64,000 nt of DNA from Kolteria novifilia (GTDB lineage Bacteria > Planctomycetota > Planctomycetia > Kolteriales > Kolteriaceae): the NCBI GenBank assembly GCA_007748055.1, contig CP036279.1, forward strand, positions 5,332,001 to 5,396,000. Direction: 5' to 3'. Position 1 is the first letter of the stretch. Each line of letters starts with the position of its first letter. Both the position numbers and the translations under genes were made by a program. This document shows, piece after piece, positions 52,001-60,580 of the stretch. A model generated the notes under the pieces. It searched no databases. It saw only the letters and a list, made by a program, of their open reading frames with translations, and had not been told where the DNA came from.

Positions 52001-55000
52001 GAGCAAGACCGTCACCATCGACATCTCCGGCGATGGCGACGTCGAGGCGGACGAGACCTTCTCCCTGATCCTGCAAGGCCCCACTAACGCCACGATCGGC
52101 GATGGCACCGGTCAAGCGACGATCCTCAACGACGATGTCGTCGTCGAGCCAAATCCGACCGGTGATGTCGTCTTCGAAGTCACCTCCGACTGGAACTCGG
52201 GCTTCGGTGGAAAGATCACCATCACCAACTCCGGATCGACTCCGCTCGAGGACTGGGTTCTCGAATTCGACTTCGAGGGGACGATCGGTGCTCACTGGAA
52301 CGGCGAAGTGATCAGCCATGTGGGCGATCACTACGTCGTCGGCCCGGCGGCCTGGAACGCGACCATCGCTCCCGGCGGCACGGCCAGCTTCGGCTTCAAC
52401 GGCAGCCGGGCGAGTGCCGACATCGAACCGACGAACTTCATCCTCAACGGGGTTCCCGTGGACGATGACGTCATCATCGACCCGATTCCCGGCGTCATCT
52501 CCGTCGACGACGTCGCCACGACCGAAGGCGACAGTGGAACGACCAACGCGGTCTTCACCGTCTCGCTCGCCGAAGCGAGCAATCAAGCCGTGTCGGTCGA
52601 CTACTCGGCGACCTCCGGTACCGCCACCGCCGGCGCCGACTTCAGCGCCGTCAGCGGGACGATCGTCTTTCAAGTCGGCCAGACGTCGCAAACGGTGCTC
52701 GTTCCCATCACCGGGGACGACCTCGTCGAACCGAACGAGACCTTCACGCTCGAACTCTCCAACCCCACCAATGGCACCATCGCCGATGGAATCGGGCTGG
52801 GAACGATCACCAACGACGATGAAGTCGTGGTGCCCGATCCCGTGATCTCGGTGGACGATGTCTCCGTGGCCGAAGGCGACTCCGGTACCTCCGCCGCGGT
52901 CTTTACCGTGACCCTTGATAGGGCTTCGAGTGATACGATCACCGTCACCTACTCGACGACCGGCGGAACCGCGACCGATGGCAGCGACTTCACGTCCGCT
53001 TCCGGCACACTCACCTTCCAACCGGGCGAAACCAGCAAGACCATCTCGATCGATGTCGTCGGAGATACCGATGTCGAAGACGACGAGACCTTCTCGCTCG
53101 TCCTCCAGAGTCCCACCAACGCGACCATCGCCGATGGCACGGGGCAAGGAACGATCACCAACGACGACGAGATCGTGGTGCCCGATCCGGACCCGGTGAT
53201 TTCCGTCGGGGACGTCACCGTGACCGAGGGTGATTCCGGCACCTCCGCCGCGGTCTTCACCGTGACCCTCGATAGGGCCTCGAGCGAAACAGTCACCGTC
53301 GCCTACTCGACCTCCGGATCGACCGCGACGATGGGCGTCGACTATACCGGCGCGTCGGGGACCATCACGTTCCTTCCGGGCGAAACCAGCAAAAGCGTCT
53401 CGGTCGACATCCTCGGCGACACGGATGTCGAGAACGACGAGACTTTCGCGCTCATTCTGGAGAGCCCCTCCAACGCCACGATCGCCGATGGAATCGGCCA
53501 GGGAACGATCGTCAATGATGATGTCGACCCAGATCCAGAGCCGACCGGCGACGTCGTCTTCAACGTCACCACCGACTGGGGAAGCGGATTCGGCGGCCAA
53601 ATCGTCATCACCAACTCCAGCTCGACGACGCTCCAGAATTGGACGCTTGAGTTCGACTTCGAGGGCACGATCGGCGATCACTGGAGCGGGCAAGTCCTCA
53701 GCCAGGTCGGAAACCACTATGTCGTTGGGCCGGCCGCTTGGAACGCGACGATCGAACCCGGCGCTTCGGCGACGTTCGGGTTCAACGGCACCCGCGCCAA
53801 CGACAGCATCGAGCCGACGAACTTCGTGCTCAACGGCACTCCCGTCGATGGCGGAGACAATGGTGGCGACAACGGCAACCCGAACGGGTCACCGGGACTC
53901 AGTATCGACAACGTCCTGATTTCGGAAGGCGACAGCGGCACGAGCGCCGCGAGCTTCACCGTCACGCTCTCCGAGGTGAGCGACGAAGTCGTCAGCGTTA
54001 ATTTCGCGACCTCCGACGTCTCGGCGACGGCCGGCGTCGACTACATCGCGACCAGTGGCACGCTCACCTTCCAACCGGGCGAGACGACCAAGACGATTGT
54101 CGTTGACGTCATCGGAGACCTCGATCGGGAACCGCGCGAGACCTTTCTCGTCGGACTCGCGGGAGTCACAGGAGCGACCCTCGTCGACAGTAGCGGCGTC
54201 GGCTCCATCGACGACAACGATCTCCCCGATGACCCCGACGGTGATGGCAAGCGAGTCGTCTCCTACTTCGCGGAGTGGGGCATCTATGGTCGCGACTACC
54301 ACGTCATGGACGTGCAGGCCGAGGACCTGACGCACCTGATCTACGCGTTCGCGGATATCTCCGACTCGGGCGAAGTCATCCTCTTCGATCAGTGGGCGGC
54401 GGTCGATAGGCCCTATCCGGGCGACACCTACGACACGCCGATCAAGGGCAACTTCGGTCAGCTCTTCCAACTCAAGGAGCAGTATCCGCACCTGAAGACG
54501 CTGATCGCGATTGGCGGCTGGACGCTCTCGGACAACTTCTCCGACATCGCGGCGACTGACGCCGCCCGCGAGAAGTTCGCGGCCTCGGCGATCGAGTTCA
54601 TGCTCACGTATGGATTCGACGGCATCGACCTCGACTGGGAATTCCCCGGTGGTGGTGGATTGCCTGGCAACGCCGTCCGCGCCGAGGATGGTGCCAACTA
54701 CGTCTTGTTGGTGCAGGAGATTCGCGAGCAACTCGACGTGCTGTCGGCGCAGACCGGCAACGAGTACATCCTGACGGCCGCGACTCCTCAGGGTTTCGAC
54801 AAGATCGAAAACATCGACATCGCCGGCATGGCCGAGTACGTCGACTGGTTCAACATCCTGACCTACGACTATCACGGCGGCGGGTGGGAGACGACCACCG
54901 GTCACTTGGCACCGCTCTACGAGAATCCCGACAGCCCGCACGAGGTCGACGACAGGTACAATGTCGACTGGACGATCCAGACCTACCTCGCCACCGGGAT

Positions 55001-55421
55001 CGATCCCGATCAGATCGTGCTGGGCGTTCCGCTCTACTCTCGCTCGTGGGTCGGTGTCTCGAGCGTGGACAATGGTCTCTTCCAGACCGGGACTGGCCCT
55101 GGTCCGGGCACCTACTCGGATCAGGACGATGTGTACGACTACTATCATCTCATCGAGTTGCTCGAAACCCAGCCGGAGAACTACACCCGCTACTGGGACG
55201 ACACCTCCAAGGCGGCGTACATCTACTCACCACTCAATGGAGGGACGTTCATCACCTTCGAGGACATCGAGACGGTCCAGTACAAGATCGACTACGTCTT
55301 CGAGTATGACCTGGGAGGCATCATGTTCTGGGAGGCCGATGGTGACGTCCGCGATCCCGATGATCCCAACAACATCACCGCCTACGTCGCCGACCAGCTC
55401 ATCAGCGCCCCGACGACGTAG
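49050..55421 (+). CDS. Giant modular chitinase: CBM2, unassigned barrel domain, 6 Calx-beta, 2 CBM2, GH18
   Basis: ATG 49050 has GGGGGAA 9 nt upstream; 2123 aa. The N-terminus bears LETLEDRVVLAG (about 34-45), the LEPR-like motif. Modules in order: CBM2 at about 50-150 (DNWGSGFTANVSIVNEE); Pro/Asp linker; fibronectin-like domain at about 177-267; beta domain to about 360; a barrel-like domain at about 360-793 of unknown family (VRYIYLNGG, SFVYYNIPDG, SFILEPDFIGYL, FVSIDKYGLDA, VTLWQLPVG); Calx-beta 1-2 (800-1030); CBM2 (1037-1140); Calx-beta 3-5 (1147-1490); CBM2 (1495-1603); Calx-beta 6 (1615-1723); GH18 at 1732-2120. The GH18 catalytic motif DGIDLDWEF (D1857, D1860, D1862, E1864) is complete, so it should cleave chitin-type beta-1,4-GlcNAc chains outside the cell. 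CBM2 binds chitin or cellulose. Confidence 0.93.
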   Translation: MFTFFPTKSFRKFPSETGHRRPDRQLAQNNLRHLLETLEDRVVLAGDFIDIDPMVDFSVGDNWGSGFTANVSIVNEEPESVSDWTIEFDAPYDISSIWNATIVSEDNGHYVISDVGWNESVAAGGTISFGFVGDNGTIANQTDNFVFAGTAGESTGNPNPDPNPDPNPDPGTPNDGVPNTPALSVLRDFTNGGYDATFTLYAGNTATHWELLENGEIIHSENLSTGSIPQSATVHLDHEYGAYVYQVVVSNEFGSTASDEVIYIAGEASKIVLDVDGDEQALQLTVDQGVSEFDLSTLGSESSTYSVATNNSTIATPEIVDGSTLRIDAFDAGRGSIRIEDTTTGDVRFVGLRVRNEDGSLPGMPDHVAVGSVSEDIPADLQFWQDFGEGDDLTNKRVDVRYIYLNGGPVNGWRTWQDGQRLESFIRESLKLGMIPSFVYYNIPDGGESYYINNQHLNSVEYMQGYFEDLKYALDTIQEMVPDETVSFILEPDFIGYLMQIGQVPADQITAMTNAAYSTGVLNAGEDPQFADNVQGLIQAINYTISKYAPNVEFGWQFNLWASPGISTGIPSNGIIHLTDTLGIDAGREAIATETRHIADYYINAGILSYGADFVSIDKYGLDAVGYQSTAADDPASSTWFWNSDHWHNYLLFSQTLHEETGLPVTLWQLPVGHINSSLAYNPYDESGLFPDLDNTTRRYEDSAPTFFFGDTFSASGDRYEYFATNESGDTGLTTTDSTITWASHIEAARDAGITSILFGAGVGISTDSVGSDPTDDYWWITKAQEYYLDPVPLDETIVVPVEPSLFVNDITVVEGDNGTHNAIFSVSLSSASDSAVSVDYTTTSLTATAGQDYAATSGTLTFQPGQTSLTLAVTILSDSIDEANETFALDLSNAANAAIADTRGIATIIDDDATTQPDPVLSVGDVSIDEGDAGTTSANFVVSLDRASTETVTVNYVTSGGTATPGSDFVAASGTLTFQPGETSKTVTIDISGDGDVEADETFSLILQGPTNATIGDGTGQATILNDDVVVEPNPTGDVVFEVTSDWNSGFGGKITITNSGSTPLEDWVLEFDFEGTIGAHWNGEVISHVGDHYVVGPAAWNATIAPGGTASFGFNGSRASADIEPTNFILNGVPVDDDVIIDPIPGVISVDDVATTEGDSGTTNAVFTVSLAEASNQAVSVDYSATSGTATAGADFSAVSGTIVFQVGQTSQTVLVPITGDDLVEPNETFTLELSNPTNGTIADGIGLGTITNDDEVVVPDPVISVDDVSVAEGDSGTSAAVFTVTLDRASSDTITVTYSTTGGTATDGSDFTSASGTLTFQPGETSKTISIDVVGDTDVEDDETFSLVLQSPTNATIADGTGQGTITNDDEIVVPDPDPVISVGDVTVTEGDSGTSAAVFTVTLDRASSETVTVAYSTSGSTATMGVDYTGASGTITFLPGETSKSVSVDILGDTDVENDETFALILESPSNATIADGIGQGTIVNDDVDPDPEPTGDVVFNVTTDWGSGFGGQIVITNSSSTTLQNWTLEFDFEGTIGDHWSGQVLSQVGNHYVVGPAAWNATIEPGASATFGFNGTRANDSIEPTNFVLNGTPVDGGDNGGDNGNPNGSPGLSIDNVLISEGDSGTSAASFTVTLSEVSDEVVSVNFATSDVSATAGVDYIATSGTLTFQPGETTKTIVVDVIGDLDREPRETFLVGLAGVTGATLVDSSGVGSIDDNDLPDDPDGDGKRVVSYFAEWGIYGRDYHVMDVQAEDLTHLIYAFADISDSGEVILFDQWAAVDRPYPGDTYDTPIKGNFGQLFQLKEQYPHLKTLIAIGGWTLSDNFSDIAATDAAREKFAASAIEFMLTYGFDGIDLDWEFPGGGGLPGNAVRAEDGANYVLLVQEIREQLDVLSAQTGNEYILTAATPQGFDKIENIDIAGMAEYVDWFNILTYDYHGGGWETTTGHLAPLYENPDSPHEVDDRYNVDWTIQTYLATGIDPDQIVLGVPLYSRSWVGVSSVDNGLFQTGTGPGPGTYSDQDDVYDYYHLIELLETQPENYTRYWDDTSKAAYIYSPLNGGTFITFEDIETVQYKIDYVFEYDLGGIMFWEADGDVRDPDDPNNITAYVADQLISAPTT

Positions 55422-55530
55422 TGGTTGCCATTGAGCAACCCAACGGGTGGCGTGCCAGAGCAACACCGTGACCAGTGCTGGCCCGCCACAACATCCCACC
55501 AATCGGCGTTCGAGAACTTCGGGCGCCGAT

Positions 55531-57027
55531 CTACTTTTGCGCGATGCTCGCTTTCCGCTGAGCCGCCAACGACGAGAGCATATCGAGAAGCGTCTCGGTG
55601 ATCTTTCGGGAAGCGTTCTTCTCAACGCGATTGGTCGAGAGCCACGTCTCGTACCCCCCGAGTTCGTGCTGTTCGGGTGTCGGTAAGTAACCATCGGCCC
55701 CGTTGGCCAATTCGATCGTGAAGGTCGGCTGTAGCGGACTCCGTTCCTTGATCTCCAGACCGATCTCGACGAAGACCTCGAAGGGGATCGCCACGATCCC
55801 AAGATCACCGATGCGCAAGGCTTGAAGCTTGATGTCGCTCGTCTCCGGTTGCTCCGCTAGCGCCAGCGCCTGCCGCGCATATTCTTTGGCCAGATACGGA
55901 AGCTTTCTCTTGTCCGTCACGTCGAGTGTCTTCTTGAAGGCAGCAATTTGCTCCGGGGTGATCGCCCGCCGTTTGAGGGTCAACTCACGTTCCGCCATCC
56001 CGAGGGACACCCATTGGTGGAACTTGGCACCCCGATAGGCGCGGTACACGGCATCGGCGACCTTGCCCGCCACGATCTGAATTTGCTCGAAGTCTTCTCG
56101 AGGCGGCCGCGGATTGCGGTAGTTGAGGTTGTTGATGTCACCACTCGTGCCATTGGAGAGAATGGCCAAGAAGTCCTTCGACGGCCTTAGACCTCGCAAG
56201 CGAGTCGGCATCAACCGGGCGAACTCACCGAAGTAGTCAGCCGAGATCTCGCCTCGAGGTGTGCCCCCGACGTAGTGAAGCGAGTAGTTCGCAAGCACTG
56301 CCAGCGGTCGACGCTTCGCATCTCGAATCGCCAGCACCGAGATCTCTGGGTCGGTGGGACCGGCGGGATTGATGAGGTCCTTGCTGCCCCCCGGTGGATA
56401 GAACTTGACTCGATCGGTGGTCCCCCCGAACGGATCCGGCGGAATCGCGCCCGGCTTCATGAACCAACGACGGTTGAAAACTTCCTCCGGCAACGAATCA
56501 CTTCCCCAACCGATCTCCGCCGGTTGGCGCCGCTTGTCCGCGGTGACAATCGCTTCGGCAATACCATCGACGAGAACATTGGCATAGGACTCCTGAGATG
56601 AAACACTCCTCTTGACGGCTTCGTTCGAACCTTCGTGCCGAATGCGGTAGTAACCGGTGGATGGAGGAGCCGAATGCGTGTGTGTTGCCGAAACCAACAT
56701 CCAGTTGGTCGGAATCCCAGACGCTTTCGAGGCTTTGCCTTTGGCCCGATCGAGCAGTTCTCGCGGGATGTAGCAACTGTCGACCACCGCGATCGCCATC
56801 CGGTTGGTGCCGTCGCTGAGGACGATGGCTCGAACATTGAGCGGATCGTGGGCTCTGTCGGCTTGGCGGAAACTATAGGAGCCGACAAGAGGTATCGGCC
56901 ACTGCTTCGGCGTGATGTCGGCCACGGCGGTACCTGCGGTGAATTCCCGTGGACCGCCGAACGAGGGAATGGTGAATGCCAATGACGCTAGCGCAGCAAG
57001 GATCACCATGGGGTATCGTCGAAACAT
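55531..57027 (-). CDS. Secreted neutral/alkaline ceramidase N-terminal-like protein, copy 2
   Basis: A 498-aa exported protein with signal peptide (MVILAALASLAFTIPSFGG). ATG 57027 has GGAG 6 nt upstream. The body has the ceramidase-like pattern AGTAVADITPKQWPIPLVGS, VVDSCYIPRELLDRAK, LVSATHTHSAP and NGTSGDINNLN. His-containing SATHTHSAPPS matches the zinc-ligand region of neutral ceramidases. Planctomycetes carry many such proteins; the true substrate is unknown and need not be ceramide. It is the downstream member of a tandem pair, strongly similar along its whole length to the 57078-58586 product (for example ITPKxWPIPLVGS and ELANGADGYLPTPEQHxLGGYETWL in both). Confidence 0.85.
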   Translation of the reverse strand: MFRRYPMVILAALASLAFTIPSFGGPREFTAGTAVADITPKQWPIPLVGSYSFRQADRAHDPLNVRAIVLSDGTNRMAIAVVDSCYIPRELLDRAKGKASKASGIPTNWMLVSATHTHSAPPSTGYYRIRHEGSNEAVKRSVSSQESYANVLVDGIAEAIVTADKRRQPAEIGWGSDSLPEEVFNRRWFMKPGAIPPDPFGGTTDRVKFYPPGGSKDLINPAGPTDPEISVLAIRDAKRRPLAVLANYSLHYVGGTPRGEISADYFGEFARLMPTRLRGLRPSKDFLAILSNGTSGDINNLNYRNPRPPREDFEQIQIVAGKVADAVYRAYRGAKFHQWVSLGMAERELTLKRRAITPEQIAAFKKTLDVTDKRKLPYLAKEYARQALALAEQPETSDIKLQALRIGDLGIVAIPFEVFVEIGLEIKERSPLQPTFTIELANGADGYLPTPEQHELGGYETWLSTNRVEKNASRKITETLLDMLSSLAAQRKASIAQK

Positions 57028-57077
57028 TGTGGACTCCAACTAGGGAATGGGAGAAGAGCGTCGGCAATCAACTCTCG

Positions 57078-58586
57078 CTATCGCGCTCTCGTGGCGACTC
57101 CGGATGCGGACTTCTTCTGCGCGGCGAGGGATTCGAGCATGTCGAGGAGTGTCTCGGTAATCTTTCGGGAAGCGTTGTACTCCACCTTGTTGGTCCCCAA
57201 CCATGTCTCGTAGCCACCGAGCTTGTGTTGTTCCGGGGTGGGCAAGTAACCGTCGGCGCCGTTGGCCAGTTCAATCGTGAAGGTGGGATGCAGCGGGCTG
57301 CGTTCCTTGATCTCGAGACCGATCTCGACGAAGGTCTCGAACGGGATCGCGACAATTCCCAGCTCGCCGATGCGCAGTGCTTGCAGCTTGATGTCCGAGG
57401 TTTCGGCTCGACCAGCCAGGGAGATCGCCCGCCGAGCGTAGGCTTTGGCGAGTCGCGGAAGCTGCTTTTCATCCTCGGTCGCAAGCGTCTTCTTCGCAGC
57501 CTCCACTTGCTCCTTGGTGACTTCTCGTCGCTGGAGCGTCAGCTCCCGCTCGGTCATACCCAGCGACACCCAATCGTGGAAGGCCGTGTCGCGGTAGGCT
57601 TGAAAGGTCGCGTCCGCGACTTTGGCGGCGACGATCTTCACTTGTTCGAACGGCTCTCTCGGCGGTCGCGGGTTCCGGAAATTGATGTTGTTGATGTCGC
57701 CGCTGGTTCCATTGGAAAGTATCGCGACGAAGCCCTTGGTCGGGCGCTGCCCCCGCAGTCGATTCTCCATCAACCGAGCGAACTCCCCGAAGTAGTCGGC
57801 GGAGACCATACCACCGGGGATCCCTCCCACATAGTGCAACGAGTAGTTCGCCAAGACCGCGATCGGTCGGCCCTTCTTATCACGAACCGCCAAGACCGAT
57901 ACTTCCGGATCGGTCGGCCCCGCGGGATTGATGAGGTTCTTACTGCCGCGCGGGGGATTCATCTTCACGAGATCGGTCGTTCCCCCGAAGGGGTCGGTCG
58001 GGATCGTGCCGTGCTTCATGAACCAGCGGCGGTTGAAGACTTCGTCGGGGACAGCGGAGGAGCTCCAGCCGACTTGAGCCGGTTGCCGATTCTTGTCCGC
58101 ATTGACGATCGCGGCGGCGATCCCCTCGACGAGATCGTCGACATACGACCGCTGGCTGTCGAGGCTCTTCTCTCCCTTCCCTCCCTTGGAATGATCGTCG
58201 ACACGATACGCCGCGTTCGCCGGTGGGGCGCTATGGGTGTGCGTGGCGGAAACCAACATCCAACTGGTGGGAATGCCCGACTCCTTGGATGCGATCGCCT
58301 TAGCTCGATCGAGGACTTCACGGCCAATCAAGCAGCTATCGACGACGGCGATCGCCATTCGATGCGTTCCGTCGCTCATGACCAGCGCCCGCACGCTCAG
58401 CGGATCGTGCGCCTTGTCGGCCAACCGGAAACTGAACGACCCGACCAAGGGGATCGGCCAGTGCTTCGGCGTGATGTCGGCGACCGCCGCCCCAGCCGTC
58501 CACGCGGGCGCTTCGGCTCGACCAATGGTCGCGGCGGTCATCGTCGCGAGAGAACAAGCTAGCAACGTCGCGGTGAGTCGTGGCAT
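57078..58586 (-). CDS. Secreted neutral/alkaline ceramidase N-terminal-like protein, copy 1
   Basis: A 502-aa paralogue of the downstream gene, 50 bp apart on the same strand. ATG 58586 has AGGAG 8 nt upstream and starts a signal peptide (TATLLACSLATMTAATIGRAEA). The same motifs recur: AGAAVADITPKHWPIPLVGS, VVDSCLIGREVLDRAK, LVSATHTHSAPP and NGTSGDINNIN. Probably a zinc-dependent amidase-like hydrolase acting outside the cytoplasm. The pair arose by tandem duplication, since the two remain alignable end to end. Confidence 0.85.
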   Translation of the reverse strand: MPRLTATLLACSLATMTAATIGRAEAPAWTAGAAVADITPKHWPIPLVGSFSFRLADKAHDPLSVRALVMSDGTHRMAIAVVDSCLIGREVLDRAKAIASKESGIPTSWMLVSATHTHSAPPANAAYRVDDHSKGGKGEKSLDSQRSYVDDLVEGIAAAIVNADKNRQPAQVGWSSSAVPDEVFNRRWFMKHGTIPTDPFGGTTDLVKMNPPRGSKNLINPAGPTDPEVSVLAVRDKKGRPIAVLANYSLHYVGGIPGGMVSADYFGEFARLMENRLRGQRPTKGFVAILSNGTSGDINNINFRNPRPPREPFEQVKIVAAKVADATFQAYRDTAFHDWVSLGMTERELTLQRREVTKEQVEAAKKTLATEDEKQLPRLAKAYARRAISLAGRAETSDIKLQALRIGELGIVAIPFETFVEIGLEIKERSPLHPTFTIELANGADGYLPTPEQHKLGGYETWLGTNKVEYNASRKITETLLDMLESLAAQKKSASGVATRAR

Positions 58587-58767
58587 GTTCGAGGACTCCT
58601 GGGGTGCTCGGTGAGCGGGCGGGTCACTTTTTGCTAAGATGGCAGGTGCCATCATGCTACTTTGTTCACGATCGGCAGGTCAAGCACCTCGATCGTGAAA
58701 TGCCGCCTCGCCCAAACTACTTCCCCGATGGTGTCGCGAACCGTTGCTCCAACCAAGTGAGATCGCC

Positions 58768-60180
58768 ATGCGTTTGAGGATTGCCTCGTTTCTGACTGTC
58801 GCCATTGTCCTGGGAATCGGTGCGGGAATCGCCCCGTCGCACGACGCGAACACCCCCTCGAAACCGACCACACTTCAGCAATTCGGACTCGTCGGCGATG
58901 GCAAGACCGACGATACCAACGCCATGCAGCGAGCGGTCGACGCCGGCCTGGGCCAGATCCATCTCCCGAAAGGCAATTATCGACTCACCCAACCGATCGT
59001 CGTCGATCTCGATCGCGTCGGTCCGACCTCGATCACTTCGGATGCAACCGCGACCATCACAATGGCGGGCCCCGGCCCCGCCCTTCGCTTTCAGGGAACC
59101 CACGGCGGGACCGCCGCTCCGAGCACCGTCAAGGCGAACGTCTGGGAGCGGCAGCGGATGCCGCTTGTCGAGGGACTGGAAATCGTCGGCGATCACGCCG
59201 AAGCGAACGGAATTGAAGCCGATGGCACGATGCAGATCACGATCACCCGCTGCCTCGTCCGGAAGGTCGTCGACGCGATTCGTCTAACCGGTCGCAACCG
59301 CAATGTCATCATCGCCGATTGCCACCTCTACGAGAATCGAGGCGTCGGCGTCTTCATGGACCGGCTCAACCTCCACCAGATCAACATCACCGGCTCGCAC
59401 GTCAGCTACAACCAACGTGGGGGAATCGTCGCGAAGAAGAGCGAGATCCGAAACCTCCACATTGGTACGTGTGACATCGAAGGTAACATGGGAGGTCGCG
59501 ACTCCATCCCTTCGGCCAACATCGAGCTCGATTCCACCGACAGCTCCATTGGCGAAGTCGCGATCGTCGGTTGCACGATCCAACACACCCACGATGCTCC
59601 CAACTCCGCCAATATTCGCATCAACGGCAAGTCCAACCCCGTCCGCCACACCGACGAACGCCGTCACGGCAACATCACCATCGCCGACAACATCCTCTCC
59701 GACGTCCAGATCAACATCGACATTGAGCGTTGCCGCGCGGTGACGATCACCGGCAACACGATGTGGAAGGGCTACGAACGCGACCTCATCGCGCGCCACT
59801 GTTCCAACTTGGTGGTTGGCAACAACGTCTTCGACCGCAATCCCCGCTACCACTACGCCGACGGTTCGGGAGCCAAGCACGGGGTCGTCTTCGAGAACTG
59901 CTCCAACGCGACGATCATCGGCAATCATATCGCGGGCGTCGGCGACATCGAAGCCGCGATGGTCGCTCGCCGATGCCGCCTTCTCAACATCGTCGGTTGC
60001 ACGATCGTCGGTTTCGGCAAGTGCGGCTTGTTGCTCGACGACGTCCGAACAAGTCGCGTCTCCGACTGTCTCATCCGCGACGACGAAGCGGAGAACGACG
60101 CCATCTCGATCAAGGTCGTCGGAGGTGCGGGCAACATGATCGTGGACAACCTCGTCAGTCACCCCGACACCAGCAAGTAG
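58768..60180 (+). CDS. Secreted right-handed beta-helix protein (pectate-lyase-like fold)
   Basis: A 470-aa protein with signal peptide (MRLRIASFLTVAIVLGIGAGI). The start of the mature part (TTLQQFGLVGDGKTDDTNAMQRAVDAG) is the entry segment of the pectate_lyase_3/polysaccharide-lyase-like helix, followed by many short strands such as NVIIADCHLYENRGVGVFMD, INITGSHVSYNQRGGIV, LVVGNNVFDRN and ATIIGNHIAG, typical of parallel beta-helix turns. Catalytic residues for a specific lyase are not recognisable. ATG 58768 directly precedes the signal peptide. It may act on a polysaccharide, in keeping with the neighbouring chitinase. Confidence 0.82.
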   Translation: MRLRIASFLTVAIVLGIGAGIAPSHDANTPSKPTTLQQFGLVGDGKTDDTNAMQRAVDAGLGQIHLPKGNYRLTQPIVVDLDRVGPTSITSDATATITMAGPGPALRFQGTHGGTAAPSTVKANVWERQRMPLVEGLEIVGDHAEANGIEADGTMQITITRCLVRKVVDAIRLTGRNRNVIIADCHLYENRGVGVFMDRLNLHQINITGSHVSYNQRGGIVAKKSEIRNLHIGTCDIEGNMGGRDSIPSANIELDSTDSSIGEVAIVGCTIQHTHDAPNSANIRINGKSNPVRHTDERRHGNITIADNILSDVQINIDIERCRAVTITGNTMWKGYERDLIARHCSNLVVGNNVFDRNPRYHYADGSGAKHGVVFENCSNATIIGNHIAGVGDIEAAMVARRCRLLNIVGCTIVGFGKCGLLLDDVRTSRVSDCLIRDDEAENDAISIKVVGGAGNMIVDNLVSHPDTSK

Positions 60181-60580
60181 CTCGGCCGCGATCGCCCATT
60201 CCCGATGTCGTGTTGCGTGTGATGCTGACGGAAACGTCCCGCCGTTTGGGCACTTGATTGTCGCGATGGTCGGAGAAACCGTACCCGCGCGCGGAGAAAG
60301 ATTGCCAGCGTTAGGGTTTTCCCTAATGACAGGAGCGCTCGATTCGCTCAGAATTCGCCCAACATCGGCACGTGGAGCGAATCGATCCCTGGCAGTCCGT
60401 TGATCTAGGCGGGCCAAGGCGAGAACGAGCCATGTTGGCCAAGATCAAGGAGGAGAAGCGCAGGCGAATCGGTGGATTCGTCGAGGTTTTCCAACGCCGA
60501 GATTGGTCAAAAGAGCCGTTCGCAGCCGACAGCGAATAGAACAACGGGCTGCACGGCGGAAATGGACGACGAAAACCGAC
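60181..60580. other. Intergenic region with dispersed repeat fragments
   Basis: 400 bp without a supportable gene. It contains CAGTCCGTTGATCTAGGCGG near 60396-60415 (a partial match to the dispersed palindrome) and copy E at 60517-60551. Confidence 0.45.
60517..60551. repeat. Dispersed palindromic repeat, copy E
   Basis: AGCCGTT at its left pairs with AACGGGCT at its right, enclosing GACAGCGAATAGAA, the inverted core of copies A-C. It sits in the in-frame extension upstream of the M48 gene, which supports starting that gene at 60581. Confidence 0.6.

Noticed and set aside
49509-55148. Long minus-strand frames (504, 607 and 419 residues) opposite the chitinase gene
   Set aside because: They are antisense shadows caused by high GC and repeated modules; the plus-strand translation has clear domains.
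56976-58562. 528-residue plus-strand frame opposite the ceramidase-like gene
   Set aside because: Antisense shadow of a gene with convincing motifs and ribosome binding site.
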